Positions 17,084 to 25,274 of a DNA stretch of 64,000 bases are shown here, one piece after another. A program made the translations under genes and the position numbers. Origin of the DNA: Pseudomonadota bacterium (lineage in GTDB: Bacteria; Pseudomonadota; Gammaproteobacteria; Burkholderiales; Rhodocyclaceae). Positions within the stretch are counted from its first letter, which is position 1; every line of letters starts with the position of its first letter. The notes beneath the pieces are model-generated. The model saw only the letters and a list, made by a program, of their open reading frames with translations. It made no database searches and had not been told where the DNA came from. The stretch lies in NCBI GenBank assembly GCA_018241665.1, contig JAFEDK010000004.1:62001-126000 (forward strand). Reading direction: 5' to 3'.

Positions 17084-19335
17084 CCACTCCGATCCTGCGG
17101 CGCCTGTCTGCCGCCTTGTGCCTGTTGCTGCTGTGTTGCGCGTGTACCTCCAACCGGGCGCTGGAGGAAAGCCGGCAGGCCTTTGCCGGCGGAAATCCGG
17201 AGAGCGCGCTGCGAGACCTGCGCGAGCGGGTTGGTGCCGAGCCGAAGAACCTCGAACTGCGTGCCTACTATCTGCGCCAGCGCGACATCCTGACCGTGCG
17301 CCAGTTGGCGATGGCCGAGCAGGCCCGCGTCGCCGGCCGTTTCGACGAGGCGGAGCAGGCCCTGGCGCTGGCCCGCCAGTTCGACCCCAACCATCCGCGC
17401 GTACTGGCCGGCGCCGAGGCGATTGCCGCCACGCGTCAGCGCCACGGGCAAGCCCTGGAGGCGGAGCAGCATTTTGCGCGTGGCGACCTGGCCGGGGCCG
17501 AAGTCCGCGTGCGTGCCGTGCTGGCCCAGGACCCGGCCCATGCGGGTGCGCGCAGCCTGCTGCGCCGCCTCGACGAGCGGGCCGCCACCCGCGACAACAC
17601 CCCGGCCGCACTGCAGGGGCCGCTGGCCAGGCCGGTCAGCCTGGAGTTCCGCGATGCGCCGCTGCGCGGCGTGTTCGAGGCCCTGTCGCGTGCCTCCGGG
17701 CTCAACTTCGTGTTCGACCGGGACGTGCGTGCCGATGCGAAAGTGACGATCTTCGTGCGCAACAACAGCATCGATGACGTGCTCAAGTTGTTGATGGTGA
17801 CCCAGCAGCTCGAGCGCAAGCTGCTCAACGGCAACTCGGTGCTGATCTATCCGAATACCCCGGCCAAACAGAAGGACTACCAGGAGTTCGTCACGCGCAG
17901 CTTCTATCTGGCCAATGCCAGCGTGGCCCAGGCCCAGGTGCTGGTGAAACAGATGGTCAAGAGCCGCGACGTGTTCGTCGACGAAAAGCTCAACCTGCTG
18001 ATCGTCAAGGACACCCCGGAGGCCGTTCGCCTGGTCGAGAAGCTGCTGGCCAGCCTGGATCTCGCCGAGCCTGAGGTGATGCTGGAGGTGGAGGTGATGG
18101 AGATCAGCCGCAACAAGCTCCTCGAGCTGGGGCTGCGCTTCCCTGACCAGATCGGCTATGGCCTGCTGCAGCCCAATACGACCAGTGCGGTGACCACCAC
18201 GACGGGGACGACCATCACGCAGAATCTGGGCGGCCAGCTGCTGCCCGGCAACGTGAGCCTGCGCAACACTGGCGCCCTGGTGCCCTACGTGGCCAATCCG
18301 GCCCTGCTGCTCAACCTGCATGATCAGGACGGCAGCTCCAACATCCTCGCCAATCCGCGCATCCGCGTGCGCAACCGGGACAAGGCGAAGATCCACATCG
18401 GCGAGAAGCTGCCGGTGTTCACCACCACCTCGACGGCCAACGTGGGGGTGTCGGCGTCGGTCAATTACCTGGACGTGGGCCTCAAGCTGGAGGTCGAGCC
18501 CTCCGTGCATCTGGATGACGAAGTGGCCATCAAGGTCAGCCTGGAGGTGAGCAGCATCGTCAAGGAGGTGATGGGGCCGTCCAGTTCCCTGGCCTACCAG
18601 GTGGGTACGCGCAGCGCAATCACGTCCCTGCGCCTGCGGGACGGGGAGACCCAGGTGCTGGCCGGCCTGATCAGCGACGAGGAGCGGACCTCGGCCAACC
18701 GCCTGCCGGGCTTCGGCGAAATGCCGGCGGTCGGGCGCTTGTTCAGCAGCCAGCGGGACAGCGAGAGCAAGACCGAGATCGTGCTGCTGATCACCCCGCG
18801 GGTGGTGCGCAACATCGTCCGCCCGGATCCGGCCACGGCCACCCTGGCCGCCGGGACGGAGTCGGCTGTCGGCGGGGCGCCGCTGCAACTGGGGCCGCAG
18901 GCCTCGGCTGGCGTGTCCTTCAGTCCGGCGGGCGCCATCCCGGCGGCGCCCGCCGTGGTACTGCCTGCGTCCGTGTCCGCCACGGCGCCGGTGGTGGACA
19001 GTCCGTTCAGCCTGCTGGTGCCAGAGGAGGTCGGGGGGGGCGATGAATTCACGGTCAGCGTGCAGTTGCTCCTCGACGGCCTGGAGAGCGGCAGCGTCGT
19101 TCTCCGCTACGATCCGGCGCTGCTCATTCCGGCGGACGATCCCGGCGCTACCGGCGGGACGAGGACGCTGAACCTGCAGCTCGGCAGCCCGAACCGGGGC
19201 GGGGCGCGCTTCCGTGTCCGCCAGGGGGCTTTCGGTGGGGCCGTCTTCGAGCTGGCCGGCAGCAGCCTGCGGGTCGGCGGCGCGGAGCGTCAGCTGACGC
19301 TGCCGGCGCCGGCCGTGGTGCGCGTCCGTCCCTAG
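17080..19335 (+). CDS. gspD: T2SS secretin GspD with N-terminal TPR and C-terminal cohesin-like domain
   Basis: A 751-residue outer-membrane secretin. The signal peptide ends in a lipobox-like LLCCAC, then a TPR-like region (to about residue 170) replaces the usual N0 start. N-domains follow (SLEFRDAPLRGVFEALSRASG), then the secretin pore (SSNILANPRIRVRNRDKAKI; TEIVLLITPRVV at about 565-577). After a low-complexity Ala/Pro linker, residues 645-751 form an extra beta domain (DEFTVSVQLLLDG, GSVVLRYDPALL) that looks like a cohesin. A dockerin-like tail is found on an exported protein 3 kb downstream. It is the last T2SS core gene and overlaps the previous gene by 4 bases. Confidence 0.93.
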   Translation: MTTPILRRLSAALCLLLLCCACTSNRALEESRQAFAGGNPESALRDLRERVGAEPKNLELRAYYLRQRDILTVRQLAMAEQARVAGRFDEAEQALALARQFDPNHPRVLAGAEAIAATRQRHGQALEAEQHFARGDLAGAEVRVRAVLAQDPAHAGARSLLRRLDERAATRDNTPAALQGPLARPVSLEFRDAPLRGVFEALSRASGLNFVFDRDVRADAKVTIFVRNNSIDDVLKLLMVTQQLERKLLNGNSVLIYPNTPAKQKDYQEFVTRSFYLANASVAQAQVLVKQMVKSRDVFVDEKLNLLIVKDTPEAVRLVEKLLASLDLAEPEVMLEVEVMEISRNKLLELGLRFPDQIGYGLLQPNTTSAVTTTTGTTITQNLGGQLLPGNVSLRNTGALVPYVANPALLLNLHDQDGSSNILANPRIRVRNRDKAKIHIGEKLPVFTTTSTANVGVSASVNYLDVGLKLEVEPSVHLDDEVAIKVSLEVSSIVKEVMGPSSSLAYQVGTRSAITSLRLRDGETQVLAGLISDEERTSANRLPGFGEMPAVGRLFSSQRDSESKTEIVLLITPRVVRNIVRPDPATATLAAGTESAVGGAPLQLGPQASAGVSFSPAGAIPAAPAVVLPASVSATAPVVDSPFSLLVPEEVGGGDEFTVSVQLLLDGLESGSVVLRYDPALLIPADDPGATGGTRTLNLQLGSPNRGGARFRVRQGAFGGAVFELAGSSLRVGGAERQLTLPAPAVVRVRP

Positions 19336-19345
19336 GCTGGCGACG

Positions 19346-19816
19346 ATGCGGGCGCGGGGCTTCACGCTTATCGAGATGGTGGTCACGGTGGCCATCGTCG
19401 GGATCCTGGCGTCCATCGCCGTGCCGGTGCTGCAGCTGACCGTGCAGCGTGCCCGGGAGAGCGAGCTGCGCTTGGCCCTGCGCCAGATCCGCGAGGGGAT
19501 CGACACCTACAAGCGCCTCGCCGACGAAGGGCGGATTGCCCGTCCGGCCGACGGTAGCGGCTACCCGCCGCGGCTGTCCGACCTGGCTGCGGGGCTGTCC
19601 GACCTGCGTTCGCCCCTGCCCCGAAAGATCTACATCCTGCGCCGGATTCCCCGCGACCCGCTGCATCCGGATCCCAAGGTGCCGGCCGAGGAGACCTGGG
19701 GGCTGCGCAGCTACGCCAGTCCGCCGGATGCCCCCGCCGAGGGGGATGACGTGTTCGACGTGTTTTCGCGCGCCGAGGGCCTTGGCCTGAACGGCATCCG
19801 CTACCGGGAGTGGTGA
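19346..19816 (+). CDS. T2SS pseudopilin (minor, GspG/GspH-like)
   Basis: A 156-residue pseudopilin with a four-residue leader (MRAR), cleavage motif G/FTLIE and hydrophobic helix (VVTVAIVGILASIAVPVL). The soluble part has PLPRKIYILRRIPRDPLHPD and EETWGLRSYASPPD, a pattern seen in pilin-like proteins of this operon type (GspG-like but without its calcium loop). It sits 10 bases after the secretin gene and directly before another pseudopilin. Its exact subunit class (H, I or G-like) is not clear. Confidence 0.86.
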   Translation: MRARGFTLIEMVVTVAIVGILASIAVPVLQLTVQRARESELRLALRQIREGIDTYKRLADEGRIARPADGSGYPPRLSDLAAGLSDLRSPLPRKIYILRRIPRDPLHPDPKVPAEETWGLRSYASPPDAPAEGDDVFDVFSRAEGLGLNGIRYREW

Positions 19817-19817
19817 G

Positions 19818-20210
19818 GTGATGGACTGCGCAAGGCGCCGGCTGGCGCGTGGCTTCACGCTGGTGGAACTGCTGGTGGTGATGGCGATCGTCGCGCTGTT
19901 GCTGGCGATCGCCGCGCCGCGTTATTTCGGTCATCTGGAAAAGGCCCGGGAAGCCGCCCTGCTGGAGACGCTGGCCGTCACCCGCGATGCCATCGACAAG
20001 TTCTACGGGGATGCCGGGCGCTATCCCCGCGACCTCGACGAGCTGGTGAGCCGGCGCTACCTGCGTGCGCTGCCCCTCGACCCGCTGACCGAGAGGGGCG
20101 ACAGCTGGCAGCTGACCCCGGCACCGGACGGCACCAACGGCGGGGTTTCGGACCTGCATAGCGGTGCGGAAGGGCTTGCCCGCGACGGGCGCCGCTACGG
20201 CGAGCTATGA
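19818..20210 (+). CDS. T2SS pseudopilin (GspG-like)
   Basis: A 130-residue pseudopilin with a basic leader, cleavage motif G/FTLVE and a hydrophobic helix (LLVVMAIVALLLAIAAPRYF). The soluble domain starts with a GspG-like DKFYGDAGRYPRDLDEL segment and ends with GAEGLARDGRRY. Two starts are possible: GTG at 19818, spaced well from GGAG, or the adjacent ATG at 19821; the protein differs by one residue. It follows the preceding pseudopilin by one base and overlaps the next gene by 4. Confidence 0.88.
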   Translation: MMDCARRRLARGFTLVELLVVMAIVALLLAIAAPRYFGHLEKAREAALLETLAVTRDAIDKFYGDAGRYPRDLDELVSRRYLRALPLDPLTERGDSWQLTPAPDGTNGGVSDLHSGAEGLARDGRRYGEL

Positions 20211-20716
20211 GTCCGCGCCACCGCCAGGCAGGAGGCCTCTATCTGCTGATGCTGTTTGCCGTCTTTGGCCTGGGCCTGGGGCTGGCCCGTTTTGGCAGCG
20301 TCTGGTCGACGACGGCATGGCGCGAACGGGAGACCGAGCTGATCTTTGCCGGTGGTGAAATCGCCCGCGCCATCGCGCGCTATCGCGCGGACTCCCCGGC
20401 CGGGCGTAGCGACTTCCCGCAAACCCTTGGCGATTTGCTCGAGGACCGCCGTGTGCCCTACGTGCGCCGCCATCTGCGCCGCCTGTACCGGGATCCGATG
20501 ACGGGGCTGGCGGACTGGGTGCCGGTCCGGGAGGGCGAGCGGATCGTCGGTGTGCGCAGCCGCTCTGAGCGGGAACCCCTGCGCAGCGGGGCGCTGCCCG
20601 ACTTCATCCGGGTGAAGCCGCCGCGGGAGGGGAGTGTCCATTACTCCGACTGGATCTTCCGCATCGATCCGCTGGCGCCGGCTACACCCGCCCTGACCGA
20701 GGCCCGGCGCCCCTGA
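20207..20716 (+). CDS. T2SS pilin-like protein without classical cleavage motif
   Basis: A 169-residue protein with a basic start (MSPRHRQAGG), a hydrophobic helix (LYLLMLFAVFGLGLGLARFG) and a soluble domain. The G/LYLLM junction resembles a degenerate prepilin site but lacks the Phe and the conserved Glu5, as in GspK-type tip subunits. The soluble part contains RRLYRDPMTGLADWVPV, similar to processed pilin-like proteins found in T2SS clusters of this kind. It closes the operon and overlaps the preceding pseudopilin by 4 bases. Confidence 0.78.
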   Translation: MSPRHRQAGGLYLLMLFAVFGLGLGLARFGSVWSTTAWRERETELIFAGGEIARAIARYRADSPAGRSDFPQTLGDLLEDRRVPYVRRHLRRLYRDPMTGLADWVPVREGERIVGVRSRSEREPLRSGALPDFIRVKPPREGSVHYSDWIFRIDPLAPATPALTEARRP

Positions 20717-20834
20717 AGCCTCTCCCTTGGATGGCCCGTGCCATCGTCCGGCAGGTGCTCCCCTGATCTGGCAAATTCGCCGGCAGCCGGGATGACCCTG
20801 CTGCTATGTCGGTTTTTTTTACAAATTCCGTATT

Positions 20835-20873
20835 GTTGAATAATGGATATATGGAAAAAACCATAAATTCAAC
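20835..20873. repeat. AT-rich inverted repeat upstream of exported-protein genes
   Basis: Outer arms GTTGAAT and ATTCAAC flank a nested ATGG-A6-CCAT palindrome within a 39-bp AT-rich island. It lies 13 bp upstream of a -24/-12-like sequence and about 90 bp before the small Ig-like protein gene. It has no T-run and is better placed as an operator than a terminator. The factor is unknown. Confidence 0.5.
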
Positions 20874-20885
20874 GAGTTCGATTTG

Positions 20886-20901
20886 TGGTATGGGAAATGC
20901 G
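20886..20901 (+). promoter_or_regulatory. Possible sigma-54 (-24/-12) promoter
   Basis: TGGTATG-N4-ATGCG gives the required GG-N10-GC spacing, 61 bp before the next start codon. Two of the -24 bases and two of the -12 bases deviate from consensus, so this is a moderate match. PEP-CTERM genes are known to be sigma-54 controlled through PrsK/PrsR in some relatives, which makes the site plausible here. Confidence 0.4.
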
Positions 20902-20961
20902 TGCCGAAGGGGTGGATGGTAGTGATGGTTGCTTGGTTTGTCTTCGCAAGGGGAGAAAATT

Positions 20962-21303
20962 ATGTGCAACGGGTACAGTCATCTGCGTTTCATTCTTACC
21001 GGCTGTCTGGCGGTGCTGGCTGCCAGCGTTCATGCCGGTGGCCCCACGCTCAGCGGTCCTTCATCCATCACGCTCAGTGAGCGGGCCGTGTTCAACGGTG
21101 GCAACTTCCCTCCCAGCAGTGCCTTGACCGTCGTGGTCACCGATCCCGCAGGCAAGCAGAGTTCGCGGTCGGTTGCCAGTAGCGCCAGCGGTACTTTCCA
21201 GTATGAGCTGAGTGCCGGCGCCACCGGGCGCTATGAAATCAAGGTGGTGGACGGCAAGGGGGCGCCCCTCGGTTCCGCCCTGGTCGTTCCGGTCAATCCC
21301 TGA
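20962..21303 (+). CDS. Small exported Ig-like protein
   Basis: A 113-residue protein with a signal peptide (FILTGCLAVLAASVHAG) and an immunoglobulin-like beta sandwich of about 85 residues (SGPSSITLSERAVFNGGNFP, then TVVVTDPAGKQSS and GRYEIKVVDGKG), similar in pattern to Ig-like or invasin-type repeats that mediate surface adhesion. The ATG at 20962 is preceded by GGGAGA. It is the first of four exported proteins after the T2SS operon. It has no anchor, so it is probably secreted or bound to another surface protein. Confidence 0.8.
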   Translation: MCNGYSHLRFILTGCLAVLAASVHAGGPTLSGPSSITLSERAVFNGGNFPPSSALTVVVTDPAGKQSSRSVASSASGTFQYELSAGATGRYEIKVVDGKGAPLGSALVVPVNP

Positions 21304-21326
21304 TTCCGTCCTCCAGGGAGACAACC

Positions 21327-22424
21327 ATGGATAACAAGCGTGCCTGGCGGGCGGGGCTTGCCGGGGGAGTTCTTGCGTCGCTGTGCGTTGGTGCCGCCTG
21401 GGCCGCCGGGCCGGGCGTCCTGTTCGTGTCCAACCGCGATGGCCACATGCAGATCTACCGCGTGGCGGACGACGGTGGTGCGGAAACCCGCCTGACCTTC
21501 AGCCAGGGCGGGAACAATCAGCCCGCCTGGTCGCCGGACGGGCGGCGGATCGCCTTTACCTCGACCCGCGACGGAAATCCGGAAATCTACGTGTCCAATG
21601 CGGACGGCAGTGACGCCCGCCGGCTGACCAATGATCCGGCCATCGACGTGCGGCCCGCCTGGTCGCCGGATGGTGCCCGGATCGCCTTCGTGTCGACCCG
21701 CGAAGGGCGCAGCAACATCCACGTTATGAATGCGGACGGCAGCGCGCAGCGGGCCGTCACCGCGGCTAGCGGCGAACTGAGCGGGGGGGCGCCGATCTGG
21801 TCGCCCGACGGGAAGACGCTGTATTTCCTGATGGGCGTCGGCAACAAGAACCAGCTGCACGCCATTCAGGTGGATGGCAGCGGCCTCAAGGACCTCAGCT
21901 CGGCGATTTCGCGGGGTGGCAAGGGAGAGGCCGATCTGTCCCCCGATGGCCGCTGGCTGGTATTCACCACCGCGGAGGACAAGCAGCCGGTCAATCTGGT
22001 GGTGATGCGCTCGGATGGTTCGGAGGCACGGCAGATCACCCGTGAGCAGGGCGACAACTATTCGCCGCACTGGTCGCCGGACGGCCGGCATATCGCCTTC
22101 GTGTCCAGCCGCGACGACCTCGTCCGCTCGGAGATCTACGTGGCCAATGCCGATGGAACGGCGCCCCGCAATGTCTCCAATCACCCTCGGGACGATTTCG
22201 AGCCACGTTGGGTGGATGGCCGCACGGTGGTTTTCGCCAGCATGCGCGCGCCCATCACTCAACTGTACCGGGTGGATATCGAAGCGGCGCAGCCGCAGCG
22301 CATCACCCATAGCCAGTCCCTTGAACTGGAACCCACGCCGTTTGCCGGCTCGCCGCTGCAATCCGGCCTGGCGGACGGGCGCGACTGGCGCGCGTCCCTC
22401 GTCCTGAACCGCTCATCCCGTTAG
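21327..22424 (+). CDS. Exported TolB-like PD40 beta-propeller protein
   Basis: A 365-residue protein with a signal peptide ending GAAWAAG and at least five PD40/WD40-like repeats with the consensus AWSPDGRRIAFTSTRDGN (for example near residues 68, 112, 152, 205 and 248), the blade motif of the TolB C-terminal domain. The TolB N-terminal domain is missing, so this is a free-standing propeller rather than a Tol-Pal component. It lies 23 bp after the Ig-like gene and 10 bp before the dockerin-tailed propeller gene, suggesting one transcript. A protein-binding scaffold role outside the cytosol is inferred. Confidence 0.88.
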   Translation: MDNKRAWRAGLAGGVLASLCVGAAWAAGPGVLFVSNRDGHMQIYRVADDGGAETRLTFSQGGNNQPAWSPDGRRIAFTSTRDGNPEIYVSNADGSDARRLTNDPAIDVRPAWSPDGARIAFVSTREGRSNIHVMNADGSAQRAVTAASGELSGGAPIWSPDGKTLYFLMGVGNKNQLHAIQVDGSGLKDLSSAISRGGKGEADLSPDGRWLVFTTAEDKQPVNLVVMRSDGSEARQITREQGDNYSPHWSPDGRHIAFVSSRDDLVRSEIYVANADGTAPRNVSNHPRDDFEPRWVDGRTVVFASMRAPITQLYRVDIEAAQPQRITHSQSLELEPTPFAGSPLQSGLADGRDWRASLVLNRSSR

Positions 22425-22434
22425 GAAAGCCATC

Positions 22435-24246
22435 ATGACCAAGAACAGAACGCTCAAACTGAGCCAGATCGTCCTCTCGGTTGGCTGTGCCTTGACCTGT
22501 ATGCAGGCCGGTGCCGCCGGCAAGACCTATACCCTCGATGCCGATTTCGATCTGGGCACGGCGGTCAACGTCAATCACAACGCGCCGAACAGCAACCAGC
22601 TGCAACTCAACACGGTGACCTCGACCTTTCCGGTGCTGTGGGTCGCCAATGCGGGGGAGGACACGGTCAGCAAGATCGACACGCTGAACAACAAGGAGAT
22701 CGCGCGTTATCGCACCTGGTTCGGCCCGGCGGGCCAGCCCGGCTACTATGCCCACCTTGGCGCGCCGTGGACGGGGCCAGCGCCGTCACGTACGGCGGTG
22801 GACAAGGACGGCAACGCCTATGTGCTGAATCGCCACTTCGAAGGCCGGCCGGCGATGCTGATGAAGATCCTGACCCAGGGCGGGATCGACCGTAATGGCA
22901 ACAGCGTCATCGACACCTCGGCGGATACGGACAACAGCGGCGGCATCGGCGCCGGCGAGATCCTGCCGCTGGCGGACTCGAACGGTAACGGGGTTCTCGA
23001 CCCCGCCGAGCTTACCGATGAGCGCGTGGCCTGGGCCGTTACGGTCGGCCCGGCCAACGGACTCGGACGCTCCCTGTGCATCGGTACCGACGGGCATCTG
23101 TGGGTGGGCCTCTACAACTCGCAGACCTATTACAAGGTCAGCTCCGTCAATGGCGCGATCCTGGCCGGACCGGTCAGCACCGCCCCGACTGCCGGGCAAC
23201 CCAGCGCCGGCAGCTGGACGCCCTATGGCTGCCTGATCGATGCCAACGGGACCCTGTGGTCTGCGTCACTGACGGGGGTGCTCGGCAAGATCACCAATAC
23301 CCAGAGCAACGTCGGGCCGTGGACTGTTTCCTCCTTCGGCAGCAGCTACCAGAACTACGGTATCGCACTGGGCAACGGCATGGTCTATCTGGGCGCGATC
23401 GGCAACGCGGTCAGCTATGTCCAGTTCAACCCGGCCACCAATACGTTCTCCCTGCCGGCCCAGGGGCCTGGCTACTATTCCACGGGGATCGGCGTGGACG
23501 GCGCTGGCGACATCATCACCGGGCCGTACGGATCGGGCGGGCTGACCAAATACCATGCCAACGGCACGATCGCGTGGACGGCGCCGACCCAGCTGGCCAG
23601 TGAAACCCGGGGCGTGATCCCGGACCAGGACAACAACCTGTGGCAGGTCAGCCGTACCGGCAACCGGATCATGAAGTACCGGGGCAGTGACGGGGCGCCC
23701 CTCGGCATGGTGCAGGTCGGCGACAACCCCTACACCTACAGCGATGCGAGCGGATCGACGGTGCTGGGGCAAACCACCCCGAGCGGCAACTGGGCGGCCA
23801 TCTACGACGGTGGTGCCGCGGGTGCAAAGTGGGGGACGGTCAGCTGGCACGAGCTGGTGCCGACCGGAGGTTCCCTGACGGTCAAGGTGCGCTGGGCCGA
23901 CCTGCAGGCCAATCTGCCGCTGCAACCCTGGACTCCGGTGAGCAACAACGTGGCGTTCAATGGCACCGGGCGTTTCATCCAGGTACAGGCCGATCTGGGG
24001 GCCAATGCGCAGAACCAGTCGCCGGTCCTGTATGACCTGACGATCGCCGGTATCAGCACCGCCGTGTGCGATGTGGACGGGGATGGCGACATCGACCAGA
24101 ACGACCTCGCCCTGATCAGCAAGGGGCGCGGGCAGACGCCGACCGCCAACGACCCGCGGGATGCCAATCGTGACGGGAAGATCGATCCGCTGGATGTGAA
24201 GGTCTGCATTCCCAAGTGCACGCGGGCCAACTGCGCGATCCAGTAA
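22435..24246 (+). CDS. Exported NHL-like propeller with C-terminal dockerin-like domain
   Basis: A 603-residue exported protein. A signal peptide ends near AGAAG. Residues 60-440 form repeated beta segments of the NHL/SMP-30 type (VLWVANAGEDTVSKIDT, SRTAVDKDGNAYVLN, NNLWQVSRTGNRIMKY). An inserted calcium-loop pair lies at about 150-195 (DRNGNSVID, DSNGNGVLD). The last 60 residues contain two EF-hand-like loops, DVDGDGDIDQNDL and DANRDGKIDPLDV, the duplicated layout of type I dockerins, then a cysteine-containing end. Dockerins bind cohesins through calcium; the secretin upstream ends in a cohesin-like domain, so this is its candidate partner. Confidence 0.87.
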   Translation: MTKNRTLKLSQIVLSVGCALTCMQAGAAGKTYTLDADFDLGTAVNVNHNAPNSNQLQLNTVTSTFPVLWVANAGEDTVSKIDTLNNKEIARYRTWFGPAGQPGYYAHLGAPWTGPAPSRTAVDKDGNAYVLNRHFEGRPAMLMKILTQGGIDRNGNSVIDTSADTDNSGGIGAGEILPLADSNGNGVLDPAELTDERVAWAVTVGPANGLGRSLCIGTDGHLWVGLYNSQTYYKVSSVNGAILAGPVSTAPTAGQPSAGSWTPYGCLIDANGTLWSASLTGVLGKITNTQSNVGPWTVSSFGSSYQNYGIALGNGMVYLGAIGNAVSYVQFNPATNTFSLPAQGPGYYSTGIGVDGAGDIITGPYGSGGLTKYHANGTIAWTAPTQLASETRGVIPDQDNNLWQVSRTGNRIMKYRGSDGAPLGMVQVGDNPYTYSDASGSTVLGQTTPSGNWAAIYDGGAAGAKWGTVSWHELVPTGGSLTVKVRWADLQANLPLQPWTPVSNNVAFNGTGRFIQVQADLGANAQNQSPVLYDLTIAGISTAVCDVDGDGDIDQNDLALISKGRGQTPTANDPRDANRDGKIDPLDVKVCIPKCTRANCAIQ

Positions 24247-24318
24247 ATGCGTGACCCGGCTCCGGCAGGTTGCCGGGGCCGCCCAAGATTACTTGAGTTA
24301 GCCAAGGGAGTGCTCATC

Positions 24319-25083
24319 ATGAAAATGTCGCGAATTGCCGCCGGGCTGATGCTGTCCCTGGCCGCGGCTGGCGCCCACGCTGCGCTGCTTTCCGATCTGC
24401 TGAGCGGCGGCAGCATCGTTGCCGGGGACAAGTTGTTCGACAGCTGGAAGCTCGTCAGCTACACCGCGTCGGATCTCAATCGTTCATTCAATGCGTCCAA
24501 CATCGACGTCCAGGCGCTCAGTGACGGTGGCGACAAGCCCGGCCCCGGTCTGCGTTTTACGGCGTCGCGGAATGAACTGAGCGTCACCGGCGACGGCGTG
24601 TTTGGCTTCGTCGACCTGATGTTCGGTTTCCGGGTGTCCGTTTTCGACCCCGCCCGGCGGATCTCGGACAACTCGCTGTCCTACGCTTCAGGGGGATCGA
24701 CACTGAGCTGGACGGTAGACGGCAGCTACGACCTTGGTACGTATATCCGTGAAGTGATCGGCACGGCCGAGGGGCTCGATGACCTGGGGCAAAAGAACAT
24801 CGAGTTCAGCCAGCTGGGCGATCCGCTATCCGGCAGCAGCGGGACCACCAAGATTTCGGATTCGGCCGCGTTCGCGCCGCAGCAGACTGCCTGGGTAACC
24901 AAGAACATCCTGGTGTGGGCGGTGGATACGACGGATACCGCCGTCCTCACCCAGTTTGACCAGCGCTTCTCGCAGACCCAGGTTCCGGAGCCCGGCAGCT
25001 TTGCGCTGTTGAGTCTCGGTTTGCTTGGACTGGGCTGGATGCGTCGGAGCTCCTGCAAAAATAACTTGGCAAGAATCGGGTAG
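24319..25083 (+). CDS. PEP-CTERM sorting-domain exported protein
   Basis: A 254-residue exported protein with a signal peptide (AGLMLSLAAAGAHA) and a C-terminal PEP-CTERM signal: VPEPGS, a hydrophobic stretch (FALLSLGLLGLGW) and a basic end (MRRSSCKNN). Such proteins are cleaved and processed by an exosortase (XrtA/EpsH), not seen in this window, and are linked to exopolysaccharide and floc formation in relatives. The body is beta-rich with no recognisable enzyme motif. The start at 24319 follows AAGGGAG. The 3' end overlaps the promoter of the downstream initiator tRNA. Confidence 0.9.
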   Translation: MKMSRIAAGLMLSLAAAGAHAALLSDLLSGGSIVAGDKLFDSWKLVSYTASDLNRSFNASNIDVQALSDGGDKPGPGLRFTASRNELSVTGDGVFGFVDLMFGFRVSVFDPARRISDNSLSYASGGSTLSWTVDGSYDLGTYIREVIGTAEGLDDLGQKNIEFSQLGDPLSGSSGTTKISDSAAFAPQQTAWVTKNILVWAVDTTDTAVLTQFDQRFSQTQVPEPGSFALLSLGLLGLGWMRRSSCKNNLARIG

Positions 25084-25094
25084 CGGGGTAATAT
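25066..25094 (+). promoter_or_regulatory. Sigma-70 promoter of first initiator tRNA
   Basis: TTGGCA at 25066-25071, 17-bp spacer, TATT-free -10 hexamer TAATAT at 25089-25094, 13 bp before the tRNA. The -35 lies inside the last codons of the PEP-CTERM gene. The same -10 hexamer and spacing recur in front of the second tRNA copy. Confidence 0.8.
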
Positions 25095-25107
25095 TCGCCC
25101 CCTCTGA

Positions 25108-25184
<77 letters not shown>

Positions 25185-25197
25185 GTTTCAAGCGTTA

Positions 25198-25229
25198 AGG
25201 CTCAAGCATCCAGGTGCTTGAGCCTTTTT
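25198..25229 (+). terminator. Rho-independent terminator after tRNA-fMet copy 1
   Basis: An 11-bp stem (AGGCTCAAGCA and complement) with a 6-nt loop, followed by a T-run, 14 bases after the tRNA end. Confidence 0.88.
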
Positions 25230-25274
25230 GCTTTGGGGACAAGCCCGGACATCATGGTTGTTGCGCCCTGTTGT

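Noticed and set aside
16990-19506. 838-codon open frame on the minus strand opposite the secretin gene
   Set aside because: Antisense to the secretin with its conserved motifs; arginine/histidine/glutamine-rich composition with no domain.
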